Below, piece after piece: positions 37,313 through 50,000 of a stretch of 64,000 bases of DNA. The stretch comes from Channa striata. Taxonomy: Eukaryota; Chordata; Actinopteri; Anabantiformes; Channidae. The position numbers and the translations under genes are program-made. Position 1 is the first letter of the stretch. Every line of letters begins with the position of its first letter. The notes below the pieces were generated by a model. The model had not been told where the DNA came from and did not search any database. It saw nothing but the letters and a program-made list of their open reading frames with translations. The DNA lies in NCBI GenBank assembly GCA_033026295.1, contig CM065168.1, positions 38,018,875 to 38,082,874 of the forward strand. The letters run 5' to 3'.

Positions 37313-37660
37313 CACACACACACACACACACACACACAGAAGAAAAAACACTTTCAAAATAAAAGCCTTTTTGATGTTTCTTTCAAATTTTTAGCATCTA
37401 AACGCTAAAATGAGTTTGTGTTGAACTCTACCTAAAATAGATACACACACACACACACACACATACACACACAGAGACCAGACATTCACTTTCAATATAA
37501 AAAGCTTTTTGATGCTTTTTTCAAATTTTAAGCATTTTAAGCAAAATTAAAAAGTCTGACTAAGGTGGACACTCACTTTTAAAATAAAAGCATGCTTGAT
37601 TATTTTTTCACATTTTTAGCATTTAAATGCTAAAATGAGTTTGTGCTTTCCGTCTGGCTG
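37313..37660 (+). repeat. Local tandem repeat of about 130 bp with CA microsatellites
   Basis: Three diverged copies of a unit contain actttcaaaataaaagcc, tttttagcat and gctaaaatgagtttgtg. Two are preceded by CA runs (37313-37338 and 37443-37474). Confidence 0.65.
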
Positions 37661-38186
37661 CAGTAAAAAGTCCACGTTGCTGATTTGACAATTTTTAGAA
37701 TCCTGTTCATATTTTTAAACCAGCTATTTCAGCAAAAACACTACAGCTTTTTTCAGCATTGCTTGGATAATTTTTCAGCTCTGAAGCATTCACAGTGCAT
37801 TTTCTTCTTGAAAATGCCTTTTCTAGTTACACTTTGCTTTTATAGAAATACGGCATGCATAATACAAATTCTTTCTTGGGTCACCAGGTTATTTGTCTGT
37901 AAGCAGCCCTGCCCTTGGAATATGATTAAACGTCTTAAGGTAGACAAACCAGTCTTAACAAACCTAAGCACCGAGTCATTTAACCACATAAAACCACGAA
38001 ACATGCTTTGACATTTACTTAAAACCACAAACTGTCAAAGTGTCAATCAAATCAAAGGGAGCAACATAACATGTTTCTTTCATTAGATACAACATAGTAT
38101 ATATATTTATCATTGTTACACCAACTGATGGTTTTAATATAAAAATATTGTTTAGTTCTTATAAAACTTTTATTAACCAATGATTT

Positions 38187-39030
38187 ACAACCCCAATTCG
38201 ACCAAAAGTTGGGAGAATGTGTAAATGCAAATAAAAACTGAATGCAATCATTTGCAAATCTTATTAAATATTATTTTATTCACAAAAACATATCAGATGT
38301 TAAAACTGAGAAATTAACCATTCCATGGAAAATATAAGCTCATTTTGAAAACGACGGCAGCAAAAGTTAAAAAGTTGAGAAAAGGGCAAAAATGGCTGGA
38401 AAAGTAATGGCCACAAATCAAAAACAAATGGAGGAGCATTTGACAGCTAATCAGATGTTTCTCAACATAAAATTGTGAAGACTTTGAAGATCCCACCATC
38501 TACAGTAGATAATATCTTAAAAAGATTCAGAAAAATCAGATAAATCTCTTTGTGTAAGAGACAAGGTCAAAGGTCAAAACTGGATGCATGTGATCTTTAG
38601 GCCCTCAGGTGGCACTGTATTAAAAAAGAAGTATGATTCTCTACTGGACATCTCTGCATGGGCTCAGAACATGTCCAGAAATACCACCATGTTTTCTGGA
38701 CCAAAGCTTATTTAAAATGGTCTGATGCAAAATAGAAAAGTGTTTTGTTGTCTGATGAATCAAAATATAATATTGTTTTGGGAAACCATGGATCCTGTTT
38801 CCCGAGGATTGAAGAGGAGAGGGACCATCCAGCTTGTTATCAGCGAACAGTGGAAAAGCCTGCATCTCTGATTGTGTGGGGGTGAATTAGTGCCTATGGC
38901 TTGGGCAGCTCAGACATCTGGAAAAGCACCATGAATGCTGAAAAGTACACAGAGGTTTTAAAGCAACATATACTCCCATCTAGACAAGGTCTCTTTCATG
39001 TAAGACCTTGCACAGGCCTCTAAGTTTTAC
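38187..39030 (+). mobile_element. Degenerate Tc1/mariner element
   Basis: A terminal sequence acaaccccaattcgaccaaa at 38187 begins a fish Tc1/mariner family. After it comes a much-mutated transposase with KSVLLSDESKYNI (catalytic Asp block with DE) and EERDHPACYQRTVEKPASLI. The coding region has many stops and the 3' terminal repeat is missing. Fragments of the same family end occur at 15540 and 16080. Confidence 0.65.
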
Positions 39031-39424
39031 ACTACACTGCAACCTGTCCTGACTTTGAAGCCAAAGGAGTTAGCATGTTCAAAGAAATTAAATGCTGTAA
39101 GAGATAAAAAAAAAAGTGAGCATCACAAGATGCTTAAGACTGCTGTGTTAAACCAGAAAAAAAGGGGAGATTCAAGGAGCTGATCTGAACTGTCTTAAAT
39201 TTAAAAATCTGCTTGGAAAAGTAACTAACACTCAGTGTTAGTTAAATTTACTGCCAAACTTTGGTAAGAATTTGTTCTTATAATGAGGTGACATTGCCCT
39301 GTTAATAATTTCTTCAGTCATTGTTTAACTCAGGTGGATGTTTTTTAGCAGCAGGTACTTGGAGACTGGTTGAGGATGGGGGAAAGCTGAATGGAGTAAT
39401 GTATAGACATATCCTCACTGTATG

Positions 39425-39830
39425 ACATTAACTCTGTGTCTTCTTTGTCCTGTAGTCGTCTTTTTCCCTCTCTGTCCCTGTCCTCAGGTGTGGCGCTGCA
39501 TGTCTTCTGGTGCGCAGCTACTGGTTCTACCAACCTGCCCAATGTTTTGTTGTTGCTTTCGTTGCTCTGTTCTTTTCTCTCTCCACTTTCCACTCACCCC
39601 AACCGGTCAAGGAAGATGGCCAACCTCCCTGAGCCTGGTTCTGCCAGAGGTTTCTTCCAGAGTCTTTCCTCTCCACTGTTGCTTGTGGCAACTCAAGGGG
39701 GATTTGTTGGGTTTTCTTAAAATGTTTGTATAGTCTTGACTTTATTATGTAAAGTGCCTTGAGATTACCTTGTTGTAAATTGATGCTATATAAATAAAGT
39801 TGAGTTTAATTGAATTGAATCTTATTTATC
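39425..39830 (+). repeat. 3' tail of a fish LINE/SINE family ending in TTGAAT repeats
   Basis: The block contains gagcctggttctgccagagg, then tttcttcc, a T/C-rich centre, tgtaaagtgccttgagatta, and a terminal aataaag plus ttgaat-type repeats. This arrangement is common at the 3' ends of fish retroelement families. ORFs here are not genes. Confidence 0.55.
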
Positions 39831-40629
39831 TAGTCAGTGGATGCAGGCATGAATGTAACAGTCTCAGAAAAAGGCTATGTAGCCAGGAAGGCAGATATTG
39901 ATCATTTCAATGCATCATGTAACTAACTTTACCGTGTCTCATCCACACCAGTATCCACCTCTAATCGCTAATGTGTATGAATCTGAGTGAGGTTATTGTC
40001 ACCACCCATTGAGCTGTTTTTTCTTTGTGAGCAGTGATAAGTCTTTGGTTGCAGGTGTATTTCTTCTGTCAAAATGTGTTCCACTGAGATGTTTCTTGGG
40101 GAAACTAGCAAAAACTGGTGCTAGACACAGTTAGTGGAATGAGTTGCAGAAACTGACATCTCTCATTTCACACCAAGATTGTGAAAGTTTATTTGTGAAT
40201 ATTGGTCATTTTACGTGTACCCTAAATGCGTCTTTTAATGTTAATCTGTGAGTGTAAAATGTTAAGTTTTAGGAATTAATGGGATAAGATTAGAGTATTT
40301 GCACAAGCATTTACTTTAATGGAGGCATTTTCTATATAGAGCGATTCATATTTTTATATTGAACAAAACTGCAATACAGTACATACACGTGATTTTAGAT
40401 ATTTATATCCTGATCAACTTTAAGAATTTGTGTTTGTTTCTATAGTTATATAAGTTAAGCCTCAGATGACTGGATACAGATTTGTATGATAATAATAATA
40501 CAAGTGAAAATCATGACTGGTTAATAGTTCAGAGACTGTTCTTGTTTTTCTTTCAGAAACTTTACTGAATAAGCAGGAAGTAAAAAAAATATATATATAA
40601 ATAATTATAAATTAATTTAATTTAATTAA

Positions 40630-40635
40630 TTTATT
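40630..40635 (-). terminator. Candidate polyadenylation signal of gene C
   Basis: AATAAA on the minus strand, about 445 bases after the stop codon, at the same relative place as in gene B. Confidence 0.35.
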
Positions 40636-41078
40636 ACAGTGGGGGTTTCAGTGGGTTGGGTGCATGCCTCCTTCACAGATTGGCTTCATTGGATGTCAGG
40701 CAGATAAAGAGAAACTGTAAGGCCTGTGTTGGTTGAATAGGATTTCCATTTGAACTCTGTTGTTAAACTTTGAATATAATATCTGTAAATTATAAACAAT
40801 AATATACAATTGCAGTTTCCAAATGCATTCTTGGACATTTAATGGGAACAAAGTCCTTTTTCATACCAGTGACAGTGACAAAGACAAGTTAAGGTCAAAA
40901 AGGCCTGTGTTTGTTGAATAGTGTGTTGAACTTTGAATATATTATCTGGAAATTCTTTCAAAGTCATAAAAATATTGTAGTCCTTTAAATTATTCTTGGA
41001 TTGAAAGAACAAGTCCTTTCTCGTACCAGTGACAGCAGTGATTTCTAATGTGATTTCACGTTGTCATCGGCGCTGACA

Positions 41079-44000
41079 CTATTGGTGGTTTGTCAGCAGC
41101 CATGACACTAGCACCAGGCAGGATGCAGTGATGACACTGATCTTGTGATTTACTCCACTTGATGTTGCTGTAAATGTTGAGAAAAACAAAAACGACATTT
41201 CTTTAGCATAAACAGTTGTGCAACATTGCATGTATTTGAAAAGGCAGTTTAGTTTTGCTTACCTGTTCCGTTCACAGTAATTGAGGTGGTGTCAATATTG
41301 AAGGCTGTGATGTTCTGTGCTGCTCTGATCAAAACAGTTGCAACCTGAGAGCCGTTGGGGGCAGATTCAGATGAAAATCCAAGTGTCATGTTGTTGTTGA
41401 TTGATCCATTGCTACAAAATGAAATTCAGATTATTGCATTTCTCATATAAATGACATTGTTAACATTCTGACGGTCTAACAATAGCAAATTACCTGTATC
41501 CAATCACTTCTATGAAGCGAAATGAAGGAAATGCATTTGAGTAAATCGGCACAAGCTGTAAAAATGGAAGCAAAATGGCAGTTAGTACATTTATTTAATT
41601 GTTGTGTGTTTATTTACCTTACCATTGATTTTAATTATTTTATACCATGCAATGATACCGTTTTCCATTTCATTTTCATCACATTTTCAATTTCTTTAAT
41701 AACTATATCATATTTAATCTGTATTATGCAAACTCTTAATAGATTTTATATTAAACGTGGTGTCACAACGACACCGACATTGATTGTTTTACCTCTGTTC
41801 TTAGCAACACTCACCTGACAAATTATGTTTAAAATTCTTTCCCCTTTATAAAAAGCTCTTGTGATTTCGATGTTGTGTGTCTCAGCAATTTTCCTTGTGC
41901 ATTCTTCCTATGTCAATACAGTCTGGACAAATGGTGGACAAATTAAACTTTCTAAAGCACTGACTCAATGTGTTTTGAAACATTTGACGAAGTTACGAAT
42001 GTCAACATCTGCTGTACAAATTCTTGGTAATACATACAAATGAATGTTTGAACAGTGCGTCTGAACACCAATTGTTTTCATGCTACTATTATTTGATAGA
42101 TAAACTTCATTTCAGATTCAACTGGAAAAGTCCATATACCACACACACATCAAAGAATCAGAAACTTATATATTATTACTGCTAAAATACAGACCATGAA
42201 GTGCAGACCTAAACCTAAAAGAGCTCAGCTCAAAGTCTGTTGATACTTAACTGTTAAAGTTCCCAGGCCCAGAAAGCAGACATACTTATACAACAATTAA
42301 CAATTAGTTGCTAAATGACAACTGTAACTACAACTTCTAGGTAAGAATTGTCATAATCCACAGTAAGACTCTGTATACTGCTGTTCTGTGAGGAACAAAT
42401 AGCTTTAAAAATCAATATCAATGTGAAGATCTTGATATGTAAAGCATTTTTGTTCCCCACAGAACATTTCCTAACTTTAAAAAGAAACAGTTTAGCTGTT
42501 GGGGCCTAAATATTTGACTTATTATGGTCCTTAAGGGCAACATCATTTAAAAAGAAAAGTCCTGGGAATCATAATCATTATTAATCATTTTGTTTTTTGA
42601 TGAATAAAGTTTGTATTGTGAAATCACTTGAGGCTTTGACACATCTTGCTTTAAAATTTATTAACCTTTCGAAAGGTTAATACTGTGTCAAGTCTGTTTA
42701 GAGCATGGTATCACTAGATTGGACAGCTTGCCCAGATGGTATTTCAAAAAATGTGTTTAGTGAAAAGACTTTTCATAAAACTCCAAGTCGAATTCAAAAC
42801 TGGGTTTCCAATTCCACAAACGTAGCTACCTTATACTTTGAGTCATTTACTAGAGTAACTTACTCTGTGAACCAACAGTATTCTACTTGCTGGCAAGTTT
42901 TGAATCCAGACATTTCTATCTGTCTGCTTCCTCAGTTTCTCATTTATAAAGTTGGTATTGCAGGGCAGGTGAGAGTGCATTTCTTTTTCATTTTTTATTC
43001 ATTTGTTTGTTAAACCGAACCTGTATTTTACTGTATTGCTTTTATGAATAATCAACCAGTAACGAAACAAATCTCTCATCTGATGGGAGATTCTAATTGT
43101 AATTTTGCACATGCTAAACTGATTACCTTTTCTGAAACCAAATAGTCTGAGTTTTCACCCCAGAGTTCAAACCAAAGAATTTGATAAACATAACGACCCT
43201 AACCCTAAACCTAACCCATACTAAAATAGATATTTGCTTTCTGTCCCTTGTTTCTAATCCTGGAATTTCTGTTGCTCAATATTTTTCGGGTATTTTCATG
43301 ATTCTGGACTTTTTTGTTAGTCTAACTTTTTTTTATTTCATGTTGTGGCCTTTTATTGTAAAGCATTGCTCTTTCTTTCCTGTTAGATTCTTTTGGTTGT
43401 TTTACTTTCCTTGTTTATCCTTATTAGTTTCACCCGTCTTCCTATTTATTCAAACAATGTTCTCTGTTTATTCTTTGTTGGTTCATCTCTCTCTAACACT
43501 TTCAGTCATACTCAGACACATTTATTTGTTCATTTGTGCCTGTTCCTACGCTTGGTCCTTTGTTTGGTTCATTTGTTTGATTCTGTGTTTAGTTCGTTTG
43601 TCTGGTTCTTGTTTGGTCTTTTGTTTGTTGGTTGGTTTGAGTGCCGCCTTTTTGTTTTAGTTCCCTGGTTCGCTAGTTTGTTTGTTTAGCTCTTTTCTGT
43701 TTTTCTTTCTGCTTTTCTTTTGTTTTTACTTTAGTTATTAGTTCTGTTCCTCTTACTCTGTTCAGTTAATTTTAGAGTTGGTAACTTGTGTTTCCGTTGT
43801 TTTAGTTCTTCATTGCTCAGAGCGTTTGTTAGTGCTTCTCTTTATTCGCTTTATTTAGTATTTGTATTTGTCTCCATAGGCTGTCTAGTTTTTTTGTATG
43901 TTTCTTGTCCTCCCTTTGGAGAGAGTTTTAGTTTTTGTTATTTAAATAAATTATAATTTTGCACACCCTATCCTCCTTCATTACAATTATCCCCAGTTCT

Positions 44001-47000
44001 GACAGGAATGCTGCTCTTTCTGCCAGCCCTGTGACATTTCACCAAATACTAACACATTTCACAATCTTCTAAAGTTTTTAACTCCTAACTTTCACTCTTA
44101 GAGGCATACTTACTATTGTAGTGATCACTGATGTGCGACTTGTAGCTGCTGGGGATGACATATTCAGCAAATCATTTGTGAATGTCTCTTTCGTTTTAAA
44201 ATTCAGAGATGTGGCATATGTTGTTGCCAGTGTGGGCGTTGTTATTGTTGTGGTTGCCGATGCTGTGCTTGTCATTGTTGTCATTGTTGGTGCAGGTGTC
44301 GTTGTCACGGAGGTGGTGGGCATTGTGGTTATAGGAGTTGTGGTTGGAGGTGTTGTCGTCACAGTTGAGGTTAGCATTGTGGGTATTATTGTTGCGGTAG
44401 TGGTTGGTGTTGTGGTTGTAGGAGTAGTGGTTGTAAAAGACGTAGTTGTAGGTGTTGTCTTCATGGTGGTGGTGGGAGTCATGGTTGTAGGTGTTGTCAT
44501 CGCCAAAGTGGTGGTTGGCGTTGTAAGGGTAGTGGTTGTAGGAGTTGTAGTTGTAGGTGTTGTCGTCATGGTGGTGGTGGGAGTTGTGGCTGAAGGAGTC
44601 GTGGGTGTGGTTGCCATTGTCGCTGAAGGAGTCGTGGTTGAAGGCGTTGTGGTTGTTAGTGTCGTCATCATGGTGGTGGTTGTCTTTGTAGGAGTCGTTG
44701 TTGTTGGAGTCATAGTTGTAGGTATTGTTGTCGTAGTGGTAGGAGTTGTGGTTGAAGGAGTAGTGGTTGTTGGATTTGTTGTCATGGTGGTGGTTGCAGT
44801 TGTGGTTTTAGGAGTCGTGGTTGTAGGTGTCGTCATCACAGAGGTGATTGGCATTGTGGTTGTAGGTGTCGTCATGGTGGTGGTGGGAGTTGTGGTTGTT
44901 GGAGTTGTGGTTGTAGTAGTAGTGGTTGTAGGTGTCGTCGTCATGGTGGTGGTGGGAGTTGTGGTTGAAGGATCCGTGGTGGTAAGAGTCGTCGTCACGG
45001 AGGTGATTGGAATTGTGGTTGTAGGTGTCGTCATGGTGGTGGTGGGAGTTGTTGTTGAAGGAGTCGTGGTTGTAGGTGTCGTCATGGTGGTGGTGGGAGT
45101 TGTTGTTGAAGGAGTCGTGGTTGTAGGAGTCGTGGTGGTGGTGGTAGGAATTGTGGTTGTAGGAGTTGTAGTTGAAGGTGTTGTTGTCATAGTGGTGGTG
45201 GGAGTTTTGGTTGTAGGATTCGTTATTGTAGGTGTCATCACGGTGGTCGTGGGAATTGTGGTTGTAAGACCCGTGGTGGTAAGAGTCGTCGTCACGGAGG
45301 TGATTGGCATTGTGGTTGTAGGTGTTCGTCATGGTGGTGGTGGGGTTGTAGGAGTTGTGGTGGTGGTGGTAGGAATTGTAGTTATAGGAGTTGTAGTTGA
45401 AGGTGTTGTTGTCATAGTGGTGGTGGGAGTTGTGGTTGTAGGATTCGTTATTGTAGGTGTCATCACGGTGGTCGTGGGAATTGTGGTTGAAAGACCCGTG
45501 GTGGTAGAGTCGTCGTCACGGAGCTGATTGGCATTGTGGTTGTAGGTGTCGTCATGGTGGTGGTGGGAGTTGTGGTTGAAGGTGTTATGGTTGTTGGAGT
45601 TGTTGTCATGGTGGTGGTTGCAGTTGTGGTTGTAGGAGTCGTGGATGTAGGTGTCGTCATCACAGAGGTGATTGGCATTGTGGTTGTAGGTGTCGTCATG
45701 GTGGTGGTGGGAGTTGTGGTTGTTGGAGTTGTGGTTGTAGTAGTAGTGGTTGTAGGTGTCGTCATCATGGTGGTGGTGGGAGTTGTGGTTGAAGGTCCCG
45801 TGGTGGCAAGAGTCGTTGTCACGGAGGTGATTGGCATTGTGATTGTAGGTGTCGTCATGGTGGTGGTGGGAGTTGTGGTTGAAGGTGTTATGGTTGTTGG
45901 AGTTGTTGTCATGGTCGTGGTTGCAGTTGTGGTTGTAGGAGTCGTGGATGTAGGTGTTGTCATGACGGAGGTGATTGGAATTGTGGTTGTAGGTGTCGTC
46001 ATGGTGGTGGTGGGAGTTTTTGTTGAAGGAGTCGTGGTTGTAGGAGTTGTAGTTGAAGGTGTTGTTGTCATAGTGGTGGGAGTTGTGGTTGTAGGATTCG
46101 TTATTGTAGGTGTCATCACGGTGGTCGTGGGAATTGTGGTTGTAAGACCCGTGGTGGTAAGAGTGGTCGTCACGGAGGTGATTGGCATTGTGGTTGTAGG
46201 TGTCGTCATGGTGGTGGTGGGAGATGTGGTTGAAGGTGTTATCGTTGTTGGAGTTGTTGTCATGGTCGTGGTTGCAGTTGTGGTTGTAGGAGTCATGGAT
46301 GTAGGTGTTGTCATGACGGACGTTATTGGAATTGTGGTTGTAGGTGTCGTCACGGTGGTGGTGGGAGTTGTTGTTGAAGGAGTCGTGGTTGTAGGAGTCG
46401 ACGTGGTGGTGGTGGGAGTTGTGGTTGTAGTAGCAGTGGTTGTAGGTGTCGTCATCATGGTGGTGGTGGGAATTGTGGTTGCAGGAGTCGTGGTTGAAGG
46501 TGTTGTTGTCATAGTGGTGGTGGGAGTTGTGGTTGAAGGAGCCGTGGTCGTAAGAGTCGTCGTCACGGAGGTCATTGGCATTGTGGTTGTAGGTGTCGTC
46601 ATGGCGGTGGCGGGAGTTATGGTTGAAGGAGTCATGGTTGTTGGATTTGTTGTCATGGTGGTGGTTGCAGTTGTGGTTGTAGGTGTCGTCATCACAGAGG
46701 TGATTGGCATTGTGGTTGTAGGTGTCGTCATGGTGGTGGTGGGAGTTGTGGTTGTTGGAGTTGTGGTTGTAGTAGTAGTGGTTGTAGGTGTCGTCATCAT
46801 GGTGGTGGTGGGAGTTGTGGTTGAAGGACCCGTGGTGGTAAGAGTCGTCGTCACGGAGGTGATTGGCATTGTGGTTGTAGGTGTCGTCATGGTGGTGGTG
46901 GGAGTTGTGGTTGAAGGTGTTATGGTTGTTGGAGTTGTTGTCATGGTCGTGGTTGCAGTTGTGGTTGTAGGAGTCGTGGATGTAGGTGTTGTCATGACGG

Positions 47001-50000
47001 AGGTGATTGGAATTGTGGTTGTAGGTGTTGTCATGGTGGTGGTGGGAGTTGTTGTTGAAGGAGTCGTGGTTGTAGGAGTCGTCATGGTGGTGGTAGGAAT
47101 TGTGGTTGTAGGAGTTGTGGTTGAAGGTGTTGTTGTCATAGTGGTCGTGGGAGTTGTGGTTGAAGGAGTCGTGGATGTAGTTGTCGTCATCACAGTGGTG
47201 GTAGGAGTTGTGGTTGAAGTAGTAATGGTTGTAGGAGTCGTAGTTGTAGGTGTTGTCGTCATGGTGGTGGTGGGAGTTGTGGTTGAAGGAGTCAAGGTTG
47301 TTGGAGTTGTTGTCATGGTGGTGGTTGCAGTTGTGGTTGTAGGAGTCATGGTGGTGGTAGTGGGAATTGTGGTTGTTGGAGTCGTGGTTGTAGGAGTCGT
47401 GGTGGTGGTGGTGGGAGTTGTGGTTGTAGGGGTAGTGGTTGAAGGAGTCGTAGTTGTAGGTGTTGTTGTCATGGTGGTGGTGGGCGTTGTGGTTGTAGGA
47501 GTTGTCATGGTGGCCGTGGTGGGAGTTGTAGTCGAAGGAGTCGTGGGTGTGATTGGCATTGTCGTTGTAGGAGTTGTAGTTGTAGGTGTTGTCATCATGG
47601 TGGTGGTGGGAATTGTGGATGTAGGAGTAGTAGTTGTAGGAGTTGTAGATGTAGGTGTTGTCATCATGCTGTTGTTGGGCGTTGTGGTTGAATGAGTTGT
47701 GGTTGTAGGAGTTGTCGTGGTGGTGGTGGTGGGAGTTGTGGTCGAAAGAGTCGTGGGTGTGGTTGGCATTGTCGTTGTAGGAGTCGTGGTTGTAGGCGTT
47801 GTGGTTGTCAATGTCGTCGTCATGGTGGTGGTTGTCGTTGTAGCAGTAGTGGTCGAAGGAGTCATAGTTGTAGGTGTCGTCGTCATCAATGCTGTTGGTG
47901 TTGTGGTTGAAGGAGTTGTGGTTGTAGTTGTCATCACAGTGGTGGTTGGCGTTGTGGTTGGCGTTGTGGTTGTAGGATTTGTAGTTGTAGGTGTTGTGCT
48001 CATTGTGGTGGTGGGAGTTGTGGTTGTAGTAGCAGTGGTTGTAGGTGTCGTCATCATGGTGGTGGTGGGAATTGTGGTTGCAGGAGTCGTGGTTGAAGGT
48101 GTTGTTGTCATAGTGGTGGTGGGAGTTGTGGTTGAAGGAGCCGTGGTCGTAAGAGTCGTCGTCACGGAGGTCATTGGCATTGTGGTTGTAGGTGTCGTCA
48201 TGGCGGTGGTGGGAGTTGTGGTTGAAGGAGTCATGGTTGTTGGATTTGTTGTCATGGTGGTGGTTGCAGTTGTGGTTTTAGGAGTCGTGGTTGTAGGTGT
48301 CGTCATCACAGAGGTGATTGGCATTGTGGTTGTAGGTGTCGTCATGGTGGTGGTGGGAGTTGTGGTTGTTGGAGTTGTGGTTGTAGTAGTAGTGGTTGTA
48401 GGTGTCGTCGTCATGGTGGTGGTGGGAGTTGTGGTTGAAGGATCCGTGGTGGTAAGAGTCGTCGTCACGGAGGTGATTGGCATTGTGATTGTAGGTGTCA
48501 TCGTGGTGGTGGTGGGAGTTGTGTTTGAAGGTGTTATGGTTGTTGGAGTTGTTGTCATGGTCGTGGTTGCAGTTGTGGTTGTAGGAGTCGTGGATGTAGG
48601 TGTTGTCATGACGGAGGTGATTGGAATTGTGGTTGTAGGTGTCGTCATGGTGGTGGTGGGAGTTGTTGTTGAAGGAGTCGTGGTTGTAGGTGTTGTCATG
48701 GTGGTGGTGGGAGTTGTTGTTGAAGGAGTCGTGGTTGTAGGAGTCGTGGTGGTGGTGGTAGGAATTGTGGTTGTAGGAGTTGTAGTTGAAGGTGTTGTTG
48801 TCATAGTGGTGGTGGGAGTTGTGGTTGTAGGATTCGTTATTGTAGGTGTCATCACGGTGGTCGTGGGAATTGTGGTTGTAAGACCCGTGGTGGTAAGAGT
48901 CGTCGTCACGGAGGTGATTGGCATTGTGGTTGTAGGTGTCGTCATGGTGGTGGTGGGAGTTGTTGTTGAAGGAGTCGTGGTTGTAGGAGTTGTGGTGGTG
49001 GTGGTAGGAATTGTGGTTATAGGAGTTGTAGTTGAAGGTGTTGTTGTCATAGTGGTGGTGGGAGTTGTGGTTGTAGGATTCGTTATTGTCGGTGTCATCA
49101 CGGTGGTCGTGGGAATTGTGGTTGAAAGACCCGTGGTGGTAAGAGTCGTCGTCACGGAGCTGATTGGCATTGTGGTTGTAGGTGTCGTCATGGTGGTGGT
49201 GGGAGTTGTGGTTGAAGGTGTTATGGTTGTTGGAGTTGTTGTCATGGTCGTGGTTGCAGTTGTGGTTGTAGGAGTCATGGATGTAGGTGTTGTCATGACG
49301 GAGGTGATTGGCATTGTGGTTGTAGGTGTCGTCATGGTGGTGGTGGGAGTTGTGGTTGAAGGTGTTATGGTTGTTGGAGTTGTTGTCATGGTGGTGGTTG
49401 CAGTTGTGGATGTAGGAGTCGTGGATGTAGGTGTCGTCATCACAGAGGTGATTGGCATTGTGGTTGTAGGTGTCGTCATGGTGGTGGTGGGAGTTGTGGT
49501 TGTTGGAGTTGTGGTTGTAGTAGTAGTGGTTGTAGGTGTCGTCATCATGGTGGTGGTGGGAGTTGTGGTTGAAGGACCCGTGGTGGCAAGAGTCGTCGTC
49601 ACGGAGGTGATTGGCATTGTGATTGTAGGTGTCGTCATGGTGGTGGTGGGAGTTGTGGTTGAAGGTGTTATGGTTGTTGGAGTTGTTGTCATGGTCGTGG
49701 TTGCAGTTGTGGTTGTAGGAGTCGTGGATGTAGGTGTTGTCATGACGGAGGTGATTGGAATTGTGGTTGTAGGTGTCGTCATGGTGGTGGTGGGAGTAGT
49801 TGTTGAAGGAGTCGTGGTTGTAGGAGTTGTAGTTGAAGGTGTTGTTGTCATAGTGGTGGGAGTTGTGGTTGTAGGATTCGTTATTGTAGGTGTCATCACG
49901 GTGGTCGTGGGAATTGTGGTTGTAAGACCCGTGGTGGTAAGAGTCGTCGTCACGGAGGTGATTGGCATTGTGGTTGTAGGTGTCGTCATGGTGGTGGTGG

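Noticed and set aside
39345..39733. Overlapping ORFs of about 80-100 codons
   Set aside because: They fall in a common retroelement 3' tail.
41522..41818. Plus-strand ORFs over the gene C 3' exons and introns
   Set aside because: They overlap the minus-strand SEA exon and an intron and have no support of their own.
44808..45332. Minus-strand ORF rich in His, Asn, Asp and Tyr
   Set aside because: It is the Thr repeat read in another frame; the Thr frame alone continues into the SEA exon.
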